From Brachionus manjavacas (taxonomy: Eukaryota > Rotifera > Eurotatoria > Ploima > Brachionidae), in contig JAHQIY010000001.1 in NCBI GenBank assembly GCA_019054805.1, positions 1 to 64,000 of the forward strand: a stretch of DNA of 64,000 nt, given 5' to 3'. Below the pieces are notes generated by a model. That model made no database searches. It was given only the letters and a program-made list of their open reading frames with translations, and had not been told where the DNA came from. The stretch's first letter is position 1. Each line of letters begins with the position of its first letter. Both the position numbers and the translations under genes were made by a program. This document shows, in pieces, positions 40,503 to 48,985 of this stretch.

Positions 40503-40842
40503 GGCAATGTGAATTTTGAAGCAAAAAACAAAAACAATAATTTTAAAATGAAATAACTTTTTACTAAAAGTCTAAAAATAGTTCTGCAAAATGTATCAGA
40601 TGGTACAAACTTTGTACCACCCAAATTTAGTCTCTGCAAAAACTCTGCAAGTTTGCAAAGCATTAAAAGTATTAGAAAATCATTAAAATTAAATTGCAGA
40701 GTTATTGCAGAGACTAAATTTGGGTGGTACAAAGTTTGTACCGGCTGAAACATTTTGCAGAACTATTTTTAGACTTTTAGTAAAAAAGTTATTGCATTTT
40801 TAGATTATTGTTTTTGTTTTTTGCTTCAAAATTCACAATGCC
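40503..40842. mobile_element. 340-bp foldback MITE with 8-bp target duplication (left copy)
   Basis: The element is almost entirely an inverted repeat with arms of about 150 bp, beginning GGCAATGTGAATTTTGAAG and ending in the complement CACAATGCC. It is flanked by the direct 8-bp duplication ATATTTAC (40,495-40,502 and 40,843-40,850). It has no coding capacity. An 8-bp duplication is typical of hAT-type transposition, but the termini are not a standard hAT consensus. It sits about 120 bp downstream of the transporter stop and was carried along in the arm duplication. Confidence 0.88.
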
Positions 40843-40850
40843 ATATTTAC

Positions 40851-41397
40851 CATGATATGAAAACATAATTGATCTGTTATTTTGTTAAATTTTTTAAAAA
40901 GAAATTTTTTGGCAAAATTTCGTTCAATACTTCTTTATTTATATTTAGAGAAATTGAGTTCGAGTACGACAAATTTTGAATAAAATACCCCAAATTTTTT
41001 ATTTTCTTCCCCAAACAATAAATAAATTCCTCAATTATTATGTTTAACACTAAATTAAATAGAAATCCACTATTTTTACTTATTGACACTTTTTATTAAA
41101 AAATGATAAAAAATTTAAGAAAAAGTACCTAAATTATAGGAAAAGAATATTTGTTAGAAAAAAAGATAATATTCAATCGATTTTTATGCTGAAATTCGTG
41201 TCAGCCATATTTTTTTAGAAAGCTGTTTATGTCATTAAAGTTATTAACTTCAATTTTAAATTTAATTTATTTAAAAAATCGAAAAACAATTACTTTTAGC
41301 AAATTTGATTATTGAATTTTTTTAAAAAATAACGTTCAAGAGTAGAACATTTTTTCATTTTTTCATCTCATTATTAAATTGACTTTTTAAGTGTAAA
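40851..41397. other. AT-rich arm sequence between MITE and LINE fragment
   Basis: No gene or repeat is recognised. Short open frames (for example 40,877-41,089, minus) are Asn/Leu-rich and uninformative. The same sequence is mirrored in the right arm. Confidence 0.5.
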
Positions 41398-42343
41398 AAA
41401 TTAGTATTAGAAGTAGTAGTAGTACGCAGTTATCAGTTACCTGGCGGAGTGCCTAATTTACATTACGCACTATTGACAGCATTTTATCACAGAATACTGA
41501 CTATTTGGGATAAATAGTCTAATAAAATTATTTTTGATTTGTTTTAAATTTTAAAATATGTTAAAAATAAAATAAAAAAAAGTTCAACAACAATAAAGGC
41601 GTTGGCATAAAATAAAAGTAGAAGTCTAAGCTGACTTTTAATTAGCTAGGGATTAAAAAGATCGGATAGACGGGCCCAAGGGTACTAATGTAAACATTAC
41701 AGATTTGCTTTTATAAAGTTGTCTTAATCTTCTTTGAACTTCACTGTCGTTGACGAGTTGACTAATTCTTGACTGAGTAAATTCCAGTAAGGTACGATAC
41801 GATTTATGAAGAAATGTTCGCGACGGCCTTTCAGCTGGCTCACAGGTTGTTTTATTAATCTTTTGTTTTGTCTTCTTATGCAAGCTGAGAGCCCGTATAA
41901 CCTAGTTGCTGGGGCAGATCCAACAGGAACCGTCCAGTTTACCTTATCTAGACCTCTTTGGATTTTGAAATATGCAACTAAGTCGCCTCTTATTCTTCTT
42001 GTGTACAAGTCTGTAAGTTCAAGATGTTTCAACCTCTCTTCATATGGTCTGTTTCTCAGCTCCGGGACTAGTTTTGTCGCCCTTCTCTGAAAATCTTCGA
42101 ATACTTTTTGGTCATCCTTTAAGAGTGGGTTAGGACCCAGGTCATAGATCTCGACTTTGCAGGTTTCTAAGGTTCTGCTCTCCAGGAAAGGAATATTTTT
42201 GGGATTTTCATGAACGAAAACTGACTTAAATTGATCGTTGAGCACTTGACAAATTTCTTTCAATTCCTCCTTTACTTTACCATCCTTATCTTGAAGCGTT
42301 CTTATCCGTTCTTTGACAAATTGCCTTCTTTTGACAGAAGAGA
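41398..42343 (-). mobile_element. LINE fragment with the RT core deleted (left arm copy)
   Basis: On the minus strand a 179-residue frame (42,263-41,724) joins a linker typical of the region before a LINE reverse transcriptase (…EICQVLNDQFKSVFVHEN) directly to the C-terminal tail of such proteins (FQRRATKLVPELRNRPYEER, then RRIRGDLVAYFKI, then HFFINRIVPYWNLL). The catalytic RT between them is missing. The 3' region holds a GGC-ACTCC-GCC hairpin and a short ACT-repeat tail near 41,400-41,450. Compared with the right-arm copy it differs at Lys for Asn and Ser for Pro near the start and is cut earlier at its 5' side. Confidence 0.8.
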
Positions 42344-42697
42344 ATAGTAATTTTTATACATACAATTGTATTGCCGTTCTGAAATTCAATTTAAATGACA
42401 AATTAATTGATTTTCAAACTGAATTAAAAATTAAAATGCCATAAACAAATAAAAAATTTTTATTAAAAAGAGTAGAAAAATCTAAAAAAGTCTATTTTAC
42501 ATTTAAGTTAAAATTTCAGTTTTGTAAAAAAAATAAGTCATGAAGTTATTTTGAAAAAAAGATACTAGAAAAAAAAAACAGATTAAGAGAAATGATTCGA
42601 ATTAAATTTAAAATTTGACTTATAGAATGGGAATGATTTAATATACTATTTAATATACGATTTTATATTTAATATAGATAAAATACAGTGATTTTTT
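42344..42697. other. AT-rich spacer after the left arm
   Basis: No feature is recognised. It begins where left-arm similarity stops and ends at the stop codon of the next gene remnant. Confidence 0.5.
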
Positions 42698-43452
42698 CTA
42701 AGCAGCTGAGGTAATGTTGACTGAATCTGTTAAGGCTGGTATAAATTCTGTGCTATTCTTTAAATTTGTTGTTGAATTGACTGTTTCTGTGCTAAATTCA
42801 TTTTTTTGAGTATTTTTGACTGATTCAGTCTCTGGAATTGTCTCAGTAAGTATCTCTAATATACTACTTAAAAAACTACTTTGATATGTCAAGGTTGTTA
42901 GATTATTTGTCTCGCTTGTGGTTTGACTGGATCCGGTGCTTGTCTGCTCATTAAAAGTTGTCAACTCAGCTTCTAAAGTTGTCTCTTGTCTCCCTGTTAT
43001 TGTTGTCTCCCATGAATATTACTATTGATCAATTGAGCACTTGTCACACTTTCAGCCAAATTTTCTGATTTATCTAAACTAAAGGTGTTTGAGTCTATTT
43101 TTGACAGATTTCCTCCGGAAGACACAACCAGCACAAATGGTCCATCAAATTTTACATGTATAATAGGATCAGAGAATTGAAATTTATTCATAATTTGTGT
43201 TGTTGATCTGTTGGTAAATACAACTGAGCCGTCCAAAGAACCACTTAAAACCAACTCGCCCATGCCAAAATCCAGACTTGTCACCTTTTTACTGGTCATA
43301 TTTTGGCTGGTCACCTCTTGACTGTTATTTGAGATTGGAATTATAACAAAAATTAACAGAATTGTGAATAAAATAATTAAAAATATCATAACGATGCAAG
43401 AAATGCTTAGTCCTATCATTGGATAAAAGGCAGTTTTCAATGATACTTTCAT
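42698..43452 (-). pseudogene. Deleted, frameshifted relative of the WD40-like membrane protein
   Basis: The ATG at 43,452 opens a 151-residue frame: a different N-terminal membrane anchor (hydrophobic, about residues 10-40), then one WD-like block nearly identical to the gene at 34.5 kb (SGSLDGSVVFTN through SAQLINSNI), then HGRQQ and stop. The remainder, frameshifted, is the Thr/Ser-rich tail down to NITSAA at 42,700. The propeller middle is deleted at about 43,005-43,015, with the junction carrying a second copy of GGGAGACAA. It shares the ACTTGATTTAA leader before its ATG. It has no intron, unlike the 34.5-kb gene. A short anchored product of 151 residues could still be made. Confidence 0.75.
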
Positions 43453-44034
43453 TCTAGTTAAATCAAGTGTAAAATAAAAAATGAAGTTTATAAATACTCA
43501 TAGACCAAGCAAGGTTACCTTGCAAAAAATTCAAGAATCAATGTTGGTATGAAATTAAAAAAATTTTATTATTCAACTAAAACACGAGGCAAGCATAAAA
43601 ATAAATAATAAATAATTTATCAAAATCTGAAAAAGCGAAAAAATAATTCGAATTGATAAAAATTTCATAAGAATTTCATAGGAATTTTGAAGAAAATTGA
43701 ATAAAAATGGATGGAAAGTGTCGATTAAAAAGATCTAAAAAGATAATTTCAAATAAATTAAAAAACGAATGAAAATTTAAATCAACCTTAAAATTAGCTA
43801 TAATATAAAAAAACTTTACAGATGATTTTAAATCCCTTACACCGAAATTACGTTTTTAATGCAGATTTCTCTATTTATAATTTTCACGCTTGACTTGTTT
43901 TCATTAAATAATAAAACTTTTTTAATTAAAAACCGGCAATAATTCTTGCATATCTTGCGTGGTATTTTTGCTCGGTTTATGAGTATTTAAAAAATTTAAT
44001 TCTTTTTTAAAAATCAAAACTTGAATTAAATAAA
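43453..44034. promoter_or_regulatory. Divergent intergenic region between two family members
   Basis: About 580 bp of AT-rich sequence lies between the start codons of the two divergent relatives. Each ATG is preceded by a copy of the family leader (ACTTGATTTAACT on the minus strand near 43,470; ACTTGAATTAA on the plus strand near 44,020). No TATA or CAAT arrangement can be picked out reliably in such AT-rich DNA. Confidence 0.4.
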
Positions 44035-44721
44035 ATGAATATATATACACATATTATTTCAATAATATCAGCATGCATTGGATGTTTCATATCGATAGTT
44101 GTGTTAATTTTTTTAACATTAACGTTAGTTTTTACAAAAAATTTTGGTACAGATACAACTGAAGGAAAAATAACCACAAAATTAATATTAGAAACATCAA
44201 AACAAGCAAGCAGTTTAATTCCCTCAAGTCATTTAACCACTGTGGAAGATGCTGATGATGGAACGGAAATAACAACTGAACAAGAAAAAACCACAAAATT
44301 AATTTCAATGACATCAAAACAAGAAATAAGTAATTTGATGTCCTCAAGCATTTTGGCCACTGTCGATGATATTACACCAACAATAACAGGGAGACAAGAG
44401 ACAACTTTAGAAGCTGAGTTGACAACTTTTAATGAGCAGACAAGCACCGGATCCAGTCAAACCACAAGCGAGACAAATAATCTAACAACCTTGACATATC
44501 AAAGTAGTTTTTTAAGTAGTATATTAGAGATACTTACTGAGACAATTCCAGAGACTGAATCAGTCAAAAATACTCAAAAAAATGAATTTAGCACAGAAAC
44601 AGTCAATTCAACAACAAATTTAAAGAATAGCACAGAATTTATACCAGCCTTAACAGATTCAGTCAACATTACCTCAGCTGCTTGTAAAAAATTTTCAACA
44701 ATAGATTTACACAAAATATAG
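44035..44721 (+). CDS. Membrane-anchored Thr/Ser-rich protein, chimeric relative of the WD40-like gene
   Basis: The 228-residue frame has an N-terminal membrane segment (about residues 7-34, MNIYTHIISIISACIGCFIS then a hydrophobic run) followed at once by the Thr/Ser/Glu-rich tail shared with the genes at 34.5 and 42.7 kb; no WD-like block is present. Inside the tail a segment of about 36 residues is duplicated (TTEGKITTKLILETSKQ against TTEQEKTTKLISMTSKQ). The last 14 residues after …NITSAA (CKKFSTIDLHKI) come from an inserted retroelement: FSTID matches the start of a Penelope-like RT motif. The original stop codon is thus replaced. It may be a real small mucin-like surface protein or a pseudogene; the frame is fully open. 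Confidence 0.55.
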   Translation: MNIYTHIISIISACIGCFISIVVLIFLTLTLVFTKNFGTDTTEGKITTKLILETSKQASSLIPSSHLTTVEDADDGTEITTEQEKTTKLISMTSKQEISNLMSSSILATVDDITPTITGRQETTLEAELTTFNEQTSTGSSQTTSETNNLTTLTYQSSFLSSILEILTETIPETESVKNTQKNEFSTETVNSTTNLKNSTEFIPALTDSVNITSAACKKFSTIDLHKI

Positions 44722-45086
44722 AAAAAGACAAAATTTTGGAAATTTGTGAATTTATTTTAAAACAAAATTTCTTTAATGAAAATCATGATATAAATGTTTA
44801 GCATTTCAAGAAATTCTTTTTTTGGTTTTTTAAATATGGAATTTTTAAGTTTAATAATGACTTTTTCTTACAAATACTAGGTTTACCAATGGGCTGTAAA
44901 TGTGGTCCTGAAATAGCAAACATTTACTTGTTTATTTTGGAAAAAAACTGGGTCTCTCTAAATAGTTCAATATTATATAAAAGATTTATTGATGATATCT
45001 TTTTAGCTTCTATTTTTGAAATTGTTTTAGAAGATTAGAAAAAAAAATTTTTATATTTAAAATTAAACATTGTTAAAGATAACATA

Positions 45087-45362
45087 GTGAACATTTTAGA
45101 TCTCAAAATTAAATATGAACCAATTTTAAAGAAAATAATTTTTGATCTTTATATTAAGCCAACGAACCCTTGCAGCTACCTAATGCCGATTTCTAATCAT
45201 CCAAGTCATATTTTTGATTATATTCCTATTTCTCTTTTTATTAGAATAAGAAGGATTTGTTCATTTTATATTGATTACTTACATCATTCTAGGAGTTTAA
45301 TTTTGAATTTAGTAAAACAAGTTTATGATTTCAATAAAGTTTTAGGAATAGTCGACTTATAG
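45087..45362 (+). pseudogene. Penelope-like RT thumb region (open remnant)
   Basis: A 91-codon open frame retains NILDLKIKYEP, LYIKPTNPCSYL, HPSHIFDYIPISLF and RRICSFYIDYL, the characteristic spacing of the segment after the YxDD-like motif in Penelope-like reverse transcriptases. The frame is the longest intact part of the element. The upstream RT core is in the same strand but broken by a stop at about 45,039. Confidence 0.82.
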
Positions 45363-46018
45363 GAAATAAAAAAAGAAACGAGCTACTATCTTATAAAAAT
45401 AAAATTAATTAAAAAAACACCGATCTAAAATTTTTCATTAATTTTGACTCGAAGTTAAATGATTTAACCACAATTATAAAAAACTCAATGTTAAAAATAA
45501 AGAATGAAACACATTACTTTAAAGCTGCTAAATCTTTAATTGTTAATTAGTTGGGTAAAAATTTAGGTTCTCATTTAATTTTGAATTTAACCCTTTAACT
45601 ACCAATGTACAAAAATTGCAGCACACGATAAAAACAGACCTAAATTCATTAAATAAAGTCATAAAAATACAAATTTTTTTTTTTTTATTTCCTAAACCAA
45701 GCACAACCATGTTTAATTTTTTTTTCCAAATAATAAAATTATTTAAGTCAAGCTACTTTGAACTTGCAAAAGTAAGTTAAGTTCTTAGGCTAGTTAATTA
45801 ACTGTTACTTGTAAATAGCAAAAAAAAAAATTTTTTAATCACTTATAAGTATGATAAATAATAAATTAAATAATAAAAGGAACATGGTTTTTAAAGTTGT
45901 CTTTTTTTTTAATTTTTAATGTTGCATTAAAAATGCAACATAGGTTTTTTTTTTTGATTTTTTTGAAATTTTTATTTCATTTCTAAATTTTTAGTAAAAA
46001 TTTTTTTTTCACTCAGAA

Positions 46019-46417
46019 ATGTATAAAAATATTCTTAGAAAACGAAAAGCACCAATTATCACTGATTTCCGAGACTATGGATCAGATATCGAAAACCAAT
46101 CGGAAGATGAACCGCAGCAATCAGTTTTTGTTGAATCAGAATCAAGTTCTGATGATTCTTATAATATTGCCTCTTTAAATAGTGATACTGAACCTGAAAA
46201 TAATTGTAAAGGTAAAAAAAGGCAAAAGAAAATAACTAAAATAAAAGAGCCTAAAAAACAAAGAAAAATAAACTACGCCGACTTAGATTCTCCATATATT
46301 ACTCTGGTTGATTCAAATTTTTTAGAGGAAATATCGGATTGTTCACAATACACAACTCAAAATGATTTACTAATAGAATACTTTGAAAATTTTTTCAAAG
46401 ATAGCATGATTTCCTAG
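46019..46417 (+). pseudogene. piggyBac transposase N-terminal remnant
   Basis: The 132-codon frame starts MYKNILRKRK and is rich in Asp, Glu and Ser, followed by a basic patch (KGKKRQKKITKIKEPKKQRK), then IEYFENFFKDSMIS and stop. An acidic head followed by a segment of the type 'yFe.FF.dem' is the usual opening of piggyBac transposases, just before the catalytic core. Here the chain stops where the core should begin, because the core is deleted. Confidence 0.72.
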
Positions 46418-46462
46418 AATTAGTGAAGGTATAAGGCATGATAACATGATCACTAGATCATA

Positions 46463-46588
46463 TCAGCAGATAAAAGAAATCGATGTCAATTGTGTCAGAG
46501 TACAACTCAATATAAATGTTCAAAATATGAAGTTATGTTTTGCTTTACATCCGAACGAAACTGTTTCTATAAATTTCATAACGAATAA
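46463..46588 (+). pseudogene. piggyBac C-terminal cysteine-rich domain remnant
   Basis: The frame reads KRNRCQLCQSTTQYKC, then a Cys in VMFC, then ERNCFYKFH, Asn-Glu and stop. The CxxC...C...C...C...H spacing and final 'NCFY.FH' match the zinc-binding C-terminus of many piggyBac transposases. One expected Cys (C-S-K-C) is Tyr here (CSKY). It follows the N-terminal remnant after only about 45 bp. Confidence 0.78.
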
Positions 46589-47393
46589 CTATAAATTTTT
46601 TATAATTAGATATATAAAAAACCTTAATAATTTAAATTTCGTAAAAATTTCTTTAAAATTTATCAATTGAAATAATTTTATTTAATGGGTTTTAAACCAA
46701 TTTCGCAACAAATTCTTTTCCATTGAAAAAAAATTTTTTTTTTACTTTTTTTTTCCAAAACTTATTTTCATATTAAATCAAAATAACAGTGCAATTTTGA
46801 AATTTTTTTGACAAGTTATAAAGGGTGTGGTAGTAAAAGAGTTAAACTAAATAAACATATTAGATTTATCAATAATAAGTGTATTTTAAAATAATTGTAT
46901 ATTTGGAAAGTTTACAAGTAAAACTTTTTATTTAAAATTTAAAAATTTTTGTATCTCATTTCAAAACAACTCAACTTGTGAATCAAGTGGGGTTGTTAAA
47001 AATAAATTGTTAAAATTAGATAAATAAAAAAATGTTTATTATAAAATGTTAAAAATGCAATGTTTTTTATATAGGGATATCAGGTAAGAAACTTAAAGAA
47101 TGGAATGGACAACACTTTTATAACATAAATAATTTTAGACAGAATATCAGAAAATATTTAAGTATTTTGGATAAACTTTCTGAAGTATTTATTCACTTCA
47201 TAGTCTTAATCATTTCCTGATTCATTGAAATTTTTTTATTTTTAAGATTAAATTTACATGATAAATTAAAAAGACTATCAACAGAAACTGAGTTGATAAA
47301 TATTTTTCTAAAATTTTAAATTTATTTGCTAAATAAAAAAATACCAAAAATTGAATATATAAAAACTCAAAGTTTTGCTTCTTTTTCAAAATG

Positions 47394-48280
47394 ATTAAAC
47401 GCTATACTGTAGAGTCCATATTAAATTAGCATAGTTTAAAATAAGACATTTAAAAAAGCATCTTCATTTTAGCAAAGAAAATAGCAAATTTATGTTAATT
47501 AAAATAGAATATTCAAAATCGCATTGTCATTAGAGAATATTTAAAAAAGAGTCAAATTAAAAATTAACACTTTTAGAATAAAAATTGAAAAGATTATTGA
47601 TTTGCTAGATAATATGTCGATTAAATCCGACACAATTCCATCGAATGAAATTAAGGCTGACATCACACAATCACAAAAAAAACATCCACAATTGCACCAT
47701 TTAGGTTTTAATTTCAGAAGTTCTTTTACTAACCAAGTAAATGGAAAAATCTCTCGGCGATAAGTAAATCCAAATTGTAAAGCCTCTGGATATACGTATA
47801 GTGAAACTAACTTATTAAAGTTGTCAACGGGTATAAAAAAATCGACTAAGCCTATTGACGATTTAATAATCAATATTTTAACTAATTATGATGAGAATAA
47901 CAAACTAGAAACATTAAATAAAATTTTCTTATGGGTCTAAATAAGATCTAATTCATTACTTTCTTTCTTTTCTGCTATATCGAACTTTTTATTTAAAAAA
48001 GCTAATTTGATAACTTTTATTTATTTTTTGATATTATGATCAGTTTATTTTACCTGTGCTAATTTAAATAATGCTGTTTTGACCTTGATATTTTTTTTCA
48101 ATTGTTAATATGAATAATTTATTTTGAGCTTTGATAATTTAATAATTACCCGTACTGCAAACTTTAATTTTAATTTTCATGAAATTTTATTTTTAATCTT
48201 AGGTTTATAAGAATATTTTCATAATGTTTTTATATTCTTTTTTAAAAAAATTTAAAAACCTATCAGAATTATTCTCAGAA
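47394..48280. other. AT-rich region with an unidentified coding-like remnant
   Basis: Between about 47,573 and 47,940 the sequence is less AT-rich and open over long stretches on both strands. The plus strand reads SNEIKADITQSQ and HHLGFNFRSSFTNQVNG, then a stop, then KKSTKPIDDLIINILTNYDE. The minus strand has a continuous 110-codon frame (47,873-47,541) with YRREIFPFTWLVKELL and several Cys. I cannot name either. It directly follows the Penelope-like element and may be an eroded part of another element. The remainder is A/T runs. Confidence 0.45.
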
Positions 48281-48325
48281 TTTAGATCCTGAAGAAGGAC
48301 ACTTTTGGTCAAAACTCGTCGATCG
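48275..48325 (+). ncRNA. Possible decayed hammerhead-ribozyme motif
   Basis: The segment GATC-CTGAAGA-AGGAC-ACTTTTG-GTC-AAAAC-TC-GTC-GATC fits the order of a minimal hammerhead: stem I (GATC/GATC), CTGANGA box, a short stem II (GAC/GTC), an AAAAC where GAAAC is expected, a tiny stem III and a GTC cleavage triplet. Hammerheads of this minimal type are known in Penelope-like elements, remnants of which lie upstream. The G-to-A change in the GAAA box should abolish cleavage. The motif is short and could be coincidence. Confidence 0.35.
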
Positions 48326-48424
48326 TTTAATATTTGAAAAAATTTATCTTATTATTTTTTTTGATTAATTTTTATAAATTAAAAAATTATTTCATAAAAA
48401 AATATATATTTTTTTTGATTAACT

Positions 48425-48560
48425 TTATATTTTTTTATTCATATATTTTAATTATGTATTTAATTTTTAATTTTAATTTTATATTTAATATTTAAATTAA
48501 TTTTATATTTAATATTTAATTTGATTTTGTATTTAATTTTTAATTTTAATATTTAATTTT
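48425..48560 (-). repeat. AT-only repeat, inverted partner of 53,455-53,590
   Basis: About 125 bp of TTTAATTTTTAATTTTAA-type sequence is the reverse complement of 53,460-53,585, including distinctive interruptions (TTTGATTTTGTATTTAA and TTAATTATGTATTTAA) and the flanking ATTCATATATTTTAATT. This is more than shared composition, but a dispersed terminal repeat of some element cannot be excluded. Confidence 0.75.
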
Positions 48561-48985
48561 TTATTTATATATATTGTTTTTATTCACTTTATATACAGTA
48601 ATGCTTTGACACGTGGATTTTACGTAATTTTACGTTTATTATCTTAATTTTACCGAAAAAAAAAATTGCCAAAAAATGGCCGAATTTCAGCTGTTTTTCG
48701 CAAATTTTAAAAAAAAATTAGATTTTTGAAATTTTTGACCAATTTCTTAACCAAAAGTAAAATTACGAAATTTTACGTAAATATTAATTTTTACATGTAA
48801 AATCTTGTAATTTATGGTAATAAATAGTAAAACAAAAGTAAAAATTCGTAAATTTTCAAATTTATTCAAAAATAATGTTTTTATTTTTTTATATCAATAA
48901 CGATATTTATTACCTTATTTAACCTATAAATCCGTGTTTTAAATCAAAATTTAAAAAAAATACTTTATTTAAATGATTGATTTAA
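48561..48985. other. AT-rich spacer with repeated ACGTAATTTTACGT-type motifs
   Basis: No gene is present. Near-palindromic TTTACGTAATTTTACGT occurs at about 48,617-48,633, a related TTACGAAATTTTACGTAA at about 48,762-48,780, and a similar motif again near 62,850. They may mark a short dispersed repeat. Confidence 0.4.

Larger units (their letters stand above)
38151..42343 (+). repeat. Left arm of a 4.2-kb inverted duplication
   Basis: This segment is the reverse complement of 53,908-58,104. Matching coordinates sum to 96,248 across the whole transporter exon and drift only a few bases elsewhere because of small indels. The encoded 441 residues are identical between the arms. The outer end falls inside the transporter's intron and the inner end inside a LINE fragment that extends further in the right arm. 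The left arm therefore looks like the derived copy. Confidence 0.96.
45591..46841 (+). mobile_element. Internally deleted piggyBac element with TTAA target duplications
   Basis: The element is flanked on both sides by TTAA (45,587-45,590 and 46,842-46,845). Its ends are inverted repeats, CCCTTTAACTACCA on the left and CTCTTTTACTACCA (complement) on the right. It encodes the acidic N-terminus of a piggyBac transposase (46,019-46,417) and, out of frame, the cysteine-rich C-terminal domain (46,463-46,588), with the catalytic DDD domain missing. Total length is 1,251 bp. It inserted between the RT and GIY-YIG parts of the Penelope-like element. Confidence 0.9.
44684..47393 (+). mobile_element. 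5'-truncated Penelope-like element (RT + GIY-YIG), split by a piggyBac
   Basis: Reading through frameshifts, the plus strand shows RT motifs in order: FSTID near 44,692, the motif QILGLPMGCKCGPEIANIYL near 44,875, YKRFIDDIF near 44,980, and the thumb with LDLKIKYEP, KPTNPCSYL, HPSHIFDYIP and RRICSFY (45,087-45,360). After the piggyBac insertion come NNSTCESSGVV near 46,980, a CxxC-type KCxKCN and the GIY-YIG endonuclease start FYIGISGKKLKEW near 47,070, SEVFIHF near 47,185, and a C-terminal LHDKLKRLSTETELINIF ending about 47,393. This order (RT then GIY-YIG) is diagnostic of endonuclease-bearing Penelope-like elements. Stops and frameshifts make it non-functional. Its 5' end lies within the RT, joined to the coding tail of the preceding gene. 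Confidence 0.88.

Noticed and set aside
40499-40753. Small protein genes over the foldback element (also 55,494-55,769)
   Set aside because: The frames run through the inverted repeat of a MITE and reflect its palindromic sequence.
42698-43452. An intron joining the two halves of the 42.7-43.4 kb relative
   Set aside because: No GT-AG pair near 43,005-43,015 restores the frame, and the duplicated GGGAGACAA at the junction is better explained by a deletion with repair.
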